64,000 nt of DNA from assembly GCA_019239915.1 (NCBI GenBank), contig JAFAZF010000025.1, positions 1 to 64,000 on the forward strand, written 5' to 3'. The notes beneath the pieces are model-generated. The model made no database searches. It was not told the origin of the DNA and saw only the letters and a list, made by a program, of their open reading frames with translations. Source of the stretch: Sphingomonadaceae bacterium (GTDB lineage: Bacteria; Pseudomonadota; Alphaproteobacteria; Sphingomonadales; Sphingomonadaceae). Shown here piece by piece: positions 61,782 to 64,000 of the stretch. The position numbers were made by a program, and so were the translations under genes. Numbering within the stretch: the first letter of the stretch is position 1; every line of letters begins with the position of its first letter.

Positions 61782-63401
61782 GTGACGGATTTTTACTCCG
61801 GATTGGAGGTCGGGCTCGGCCACACCCTGCCCAAGGTGATCGCCCACGTCGCACAGACATGGGATCAAAAGCCTTTCTGCATCGATGAAAACGGCACCGT
61901 CACCAGCTTCGCGGCATTCCAGCGGCGCGTGATCGGGCTCGGCGCGCACTTGCTCGATCTCGGCGTCGCGATGGGTGATCGCGTCGCCATTCTCGCGCCG
62001 AACAGCACCGCGTGGATCGTCGCCGCCTGCGCCGCTGAGTCCATCGGCGCGATCATGGTGCCGATCAACACGCGCTTCAAAGGCCCGGAAGTGCGATACG
62101 TGCTGGAGCGCGCGCGTGTCGCCGCCTTGTTCACGGTCGGCGCGTTCCTGGGCACCGATTATGCTGCGATGGTGCTCGAAGCAGGCGGGGGCAGGGGGCG
62201 GGGGGGCAGGCCGGTGGCCGGATTGCCGCATCTCAATGCCTTGATCCGTCTCGATGAGCCGGGGTTCGCGCCCGAAATGGCCGATCTGGCGGGTCGGGAG
62301 CGCTTCCACGCCGCGGCGGCGCACGTCACCCCTGCGACCACCGCCGATCTATTGTTCACGAGCGGCACTACCGGAATGCCGAAGGGCGCGATGCACGGTC
62401 ATGGTCAGGCGCTGTGGATGACGAGCCTGTGGAGCCGCGCCAACGATCTCGGTTCGAACGATCGCATGGCGGTGGTAAATCCGTTCTTCCATTCCTTCGG
62501 CTACCGCTCCGGCTGGGTCTCGGCGTTGATGGGCGGCATGACGTTGTGGCCGCTCGCGACCTTCGATGCCGGCGCGTTGCTCGCGTTGATTGAACGCGAG
62601 GGGATCACCCAGCTATCCGGTGCGCCCACCGTCTTCTTTTCGCTGATGCAGCATCCGGATTTCGGGAAGCGCGACATCTCTTCGCTCCGCAGCGGCCATA
62701 CCGGGGGCGCCAAGACGCCGCCCGACATCATCCGCGCCGGCTATGAGAAGCTCGGCTTCGAAATCTTCCTGACCAGCTATGGCCAAACCGAGGCCACCGC
62801 GATGATCTCGACCAACTATCCCGGCGACCCGCTCGAGGCGATCATCGCGACCGTTGGCCGACCGATCCCAGGCACCGAGGTGCGTATCATCGGCCCCGAT
62901 GGCGTCGATGTGCCCGCCAACGGGCAGGGCGAGCTCATCGTTCGCGGACCGAACGTGATGCAAGGCTATTTCGAGGATCCCGAGCAGACCGCGAAGACGA
63001 TCATCGACGGTTGGCTTCACACCGGCGACGTCGCCCGGATCGGCGAGGACGGGCGGCTGCGCATTCTCGACCGCCTCAAGGACGTGGTGATCGTCGGCGG
63101 TTTCAACGCCTATCCGGTCGAGATCGAGATCATGATGAGCGCCCATCCTGCCATCGTCGAAATCGCAATCATCGGCGTGCCCGACGAGCGCATGGGGGAA
63201 GTCACCGCGGCGTGCGTCATCCTTAAGCCCGAAGCCCAACTGACGCTGGCGGATCTCGCCGCCTGGTGTCGTGATCGGATGGCAAACTACAAGGTGCCGC
63301 GCTACCTGTTCGTGATGAAGGATCTGCCGCGCACTCCGCTTGGCAAGGTCCAGAAATTCCAGCTCCGCAAGCAGGTGCTGGAGCAGCTGCAGACCGCCTG
63401 A
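61782..63401 (+). CDS. AMP-dependent acyl-CoA synthetase (FadD3-like)
   Basis: A 539-residue ANL-superfamily ligase: TSGTTGMPKG at 193-202, TSYGQTEA, DRLKDVVIVGGFNAYPVE at the hinge, and C-terminal PLGKVQKFQLRK with the catalytic lysine. It is a paralogue of the ligase at 18333-19904. A glycine/arginine-rich insert GGGRGRGGRP (about residues 135-144) is encoded by three runs of five, five and seven G and is absent from that paralogue. The start is GTG at 61782 with no clear ribosome binding site. Third gene of the IclR-SDR-ligase run. Confidence 0.9.
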   Translation: MTDFYSGLEVGLGHTLPKVIAHVAQTWDQKPFCIDENGTVTSFAAFQRRVIGLGAHLLDLGVAMGDRVAILAPNSTAWIVAACAAESIGAIMVPINTRFKGPEVRYVLERARVAALFTVGAFLGTDYAAMVLEAGGGRGRGGRPVAGLPHLNALIRLDEPGFAPEMADLAGRERFHAAAAHVTPATTADLLFTSGTTGMPKGAMHGHGQALWMTSLWSRANDLGSNDRMAVVNPFFHSFGYRSGWVSALMGGMTLWPLATFDAGALLALIEREGITQLSGAPTVFFSLMQHPDFGKRDISSLRSGHTGGAKTPPDIIRAGYEKLGFEIFLTSYGQTEATAMISTNYPGDPLEAIIATVGRPIPGTEVRIIGPDGVDVPANGQGELIVRGPNVMQGYFEDPEQTAKTIIDGWLHTGDVARIGEDGRLRILDRLKDVVIVGGFNAYPVEIEIMMSAHPAIVEIAIIGVPDERMGEVTAACVILKPEAQLTLADLAAWCRDRMANYKVPRYLFVMKDLPRTPLGKVQKFQLRKQVLEQLQTA

Positions 63402-63434
63402 GGCAGGTCGCAGGTGGCGGTTTCGCGCGACAGT

Positions 63435-64000
63435 TCAAATGTTGACCCGGCGGTTCCAGGCGGCTTGCCGGCCGGCCAGCCGAAGAGCGCGAGTGGCCGG
63501 GTCGATCGGCTGCGTCTCCATCAAGGCTCGCGGGAGCCTGTCGATCGCCATGATCTCAGACGTGATCTGCGGCCCGCCAGCCACCGGCTCGGCTGGCAGC
63601 GCCTGCCAACGCGCGAGGAACAGGCTCGTCGCGCGACCGCCGCTGTCAAGCCAGTTGGCAATGCCGGGATCGCGGCGTGCGATCACGACGCTCAGCCAAC
63701 CATCTGGATCGCGCGCCATATCGTGTTGGGTCAGGCTCGACTGTGTTTTATGAGCGTCCATCGATCGAAACCACCAATCGACGAGGCTCACCGCGACGTA
63801 GCGTCCACCAGCCGGGTTCAGCCGGATCAGTACGGCATCATCCTCGCCGAGAACGAAGTGCCCTTGCACGCCCGCTTGGGTGACCAGACCGCCCAGTCGC
63901 GCGGAATCTAGCGGCGGCCGGATGCTGTTGCGCGCAACGCCGCTGAAGAGGCGCTGGAACCAATAATAGAGCGGCACATCCTCGACGAGGCGGAAGGCGG
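63435..64000 (-). CDS. DUF1214-like protein, partial (N-terminus beyond window)
   Basis: The C-terminal 188 or so residues of a gene that runs off the right edge; the frame remains open upstream of the GTG at 63977 to the last base. It shares DPGIANWLD and the following LARW stretch with the full-length protein at 6894-8114, and it has the same aromatic-rich character (LVDWWFRSMDAH). The two are paralogues of unknown function. It is convergent with the AMP ligase gene, 33 bases away. Whether a sulfotransferase gene lies next to it, as for the other copy, cannot be seen. Confidence 0.75.
   Translation of the reverse strand, partial: AFRLVEDVPLYYWFQRLFSGVARNSIRPPLDSARLGGLVTQAGVQGHFVLGEDDAVLIRLNPAGGRYVAVSLVDWWFRSMDAHKTQSSLTQHDMARDPDGWLSVVIARRDPGIANWLDSGGRATSLFLARWQALPAEPVAGGPQITSEIMAIDRLPRALMETQPIDPATRALRLAGRQAAWNRRVNI

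Noticed and set aside
1-64000. Possible tRNA, rRNA, CRISPR, insertion sequence or attachment site
   Set aside because: I looked in the intergenic gaps and saw no cloverleaf-like sequence, no regularly spaced repeats, no transposase or integrase motif, and no direct repeats flanking a block. Absence by eye is not proof.

Overview
The window is a high-GC stretch of bacterial chromosome, by eye about two-thirds G+C, packed with catabolic genes. It most resembles a sphingomonad (Alphaproteobacteria) degradation region. The grounds are a sphingomonad-type TonB-dependent receptor, repeated acyl-CoA and P450 families, DUF1214-like proteins beside sulfotransferases, and a REP/MITE-like intergenic repeat. 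This placement is an inference; there is no rRNA or other taxonomic marker. I saw no tRNA, rRNA, CRISPR array, transposase, integrase or replication gene.

Layout. Genes run in short blocks that alternate strand, giving eleven divergent junctions. (1) 0.4-4.0 kb, minus: NDP-forming acyl-CoA synthetase, 3-hydroxyacyl-CoA dehydrogenase, thioesterase; facing them an SDR and an MDR reductase. (2) 6-16.6 kb: crotonase, DUF1214-like protein and sulfotransferase, divergent from a full-length carboxylic acid reductase, then a second sulfotransferase, a P450 and a crotonase. (3) 17-24 kb: amidohydrolase and FadD-like ligase, convergent with a four-gene operon of DUF35 protein, cysteine-less thiolase and a two-subunit acyl-CoA dehydrogenase. 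(4) 24.3-30.5 kb: TetR regulator, P450cam-like P450, SDR, crotonase, CMD-like protein, a small hypothetical protein and a putative di-iron protein. (5) 30.6-35.8 kb: epoxide hydrolase, P450, ketosteroid-dehydrogenase-like flavoprotein, aldo/keto reductase. (6) 36-43 kb: fused FadJ-type enzyme, AMP ligase, crotonase, NmrA-like protein, APH-like kinase. (7) 43.3-52.3 kb: one long plus-strand operon of IclR, crotonase, two-subunit acyl-CoA dehydrogenase, crotonase, FAD oxidoreductase, GMC oxidoreductase and aldehyde dehydrogenase. (8) 52.4-64 kb: CaiB/BaiF CoA-transferase, TonB receptor, crotonase, P450, amidohydrolase, IclR, SDR, AMP ligase and a second DUF1214-like gene cut by the window edge.

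How it may work together (inference). A hydrophobic, probably cyclic carboxylate or alcohol enters through the TonB receptor. It is hydroxylated by one or more of four P450s, oxidised by the dehydrogenases, and activated by one of three AMP ligases, the NDP-forming synthetase or the CaiB-type CoA-transferase. It is then shortened by two heteromeric acyl-CoA dehydrogenases, crotonases and a retro-aldolase-like thiolase/DUF35 pair, a design known from steroid side-chain catabolism. Two sulfotransferases and a carboxylic acid reductase do not fit plain degradation and suggest a conjugation or reduction branch. All seven stand-alone crotonases lack both classical catalytic glutamates; only the fused FadJ-type protein has them.
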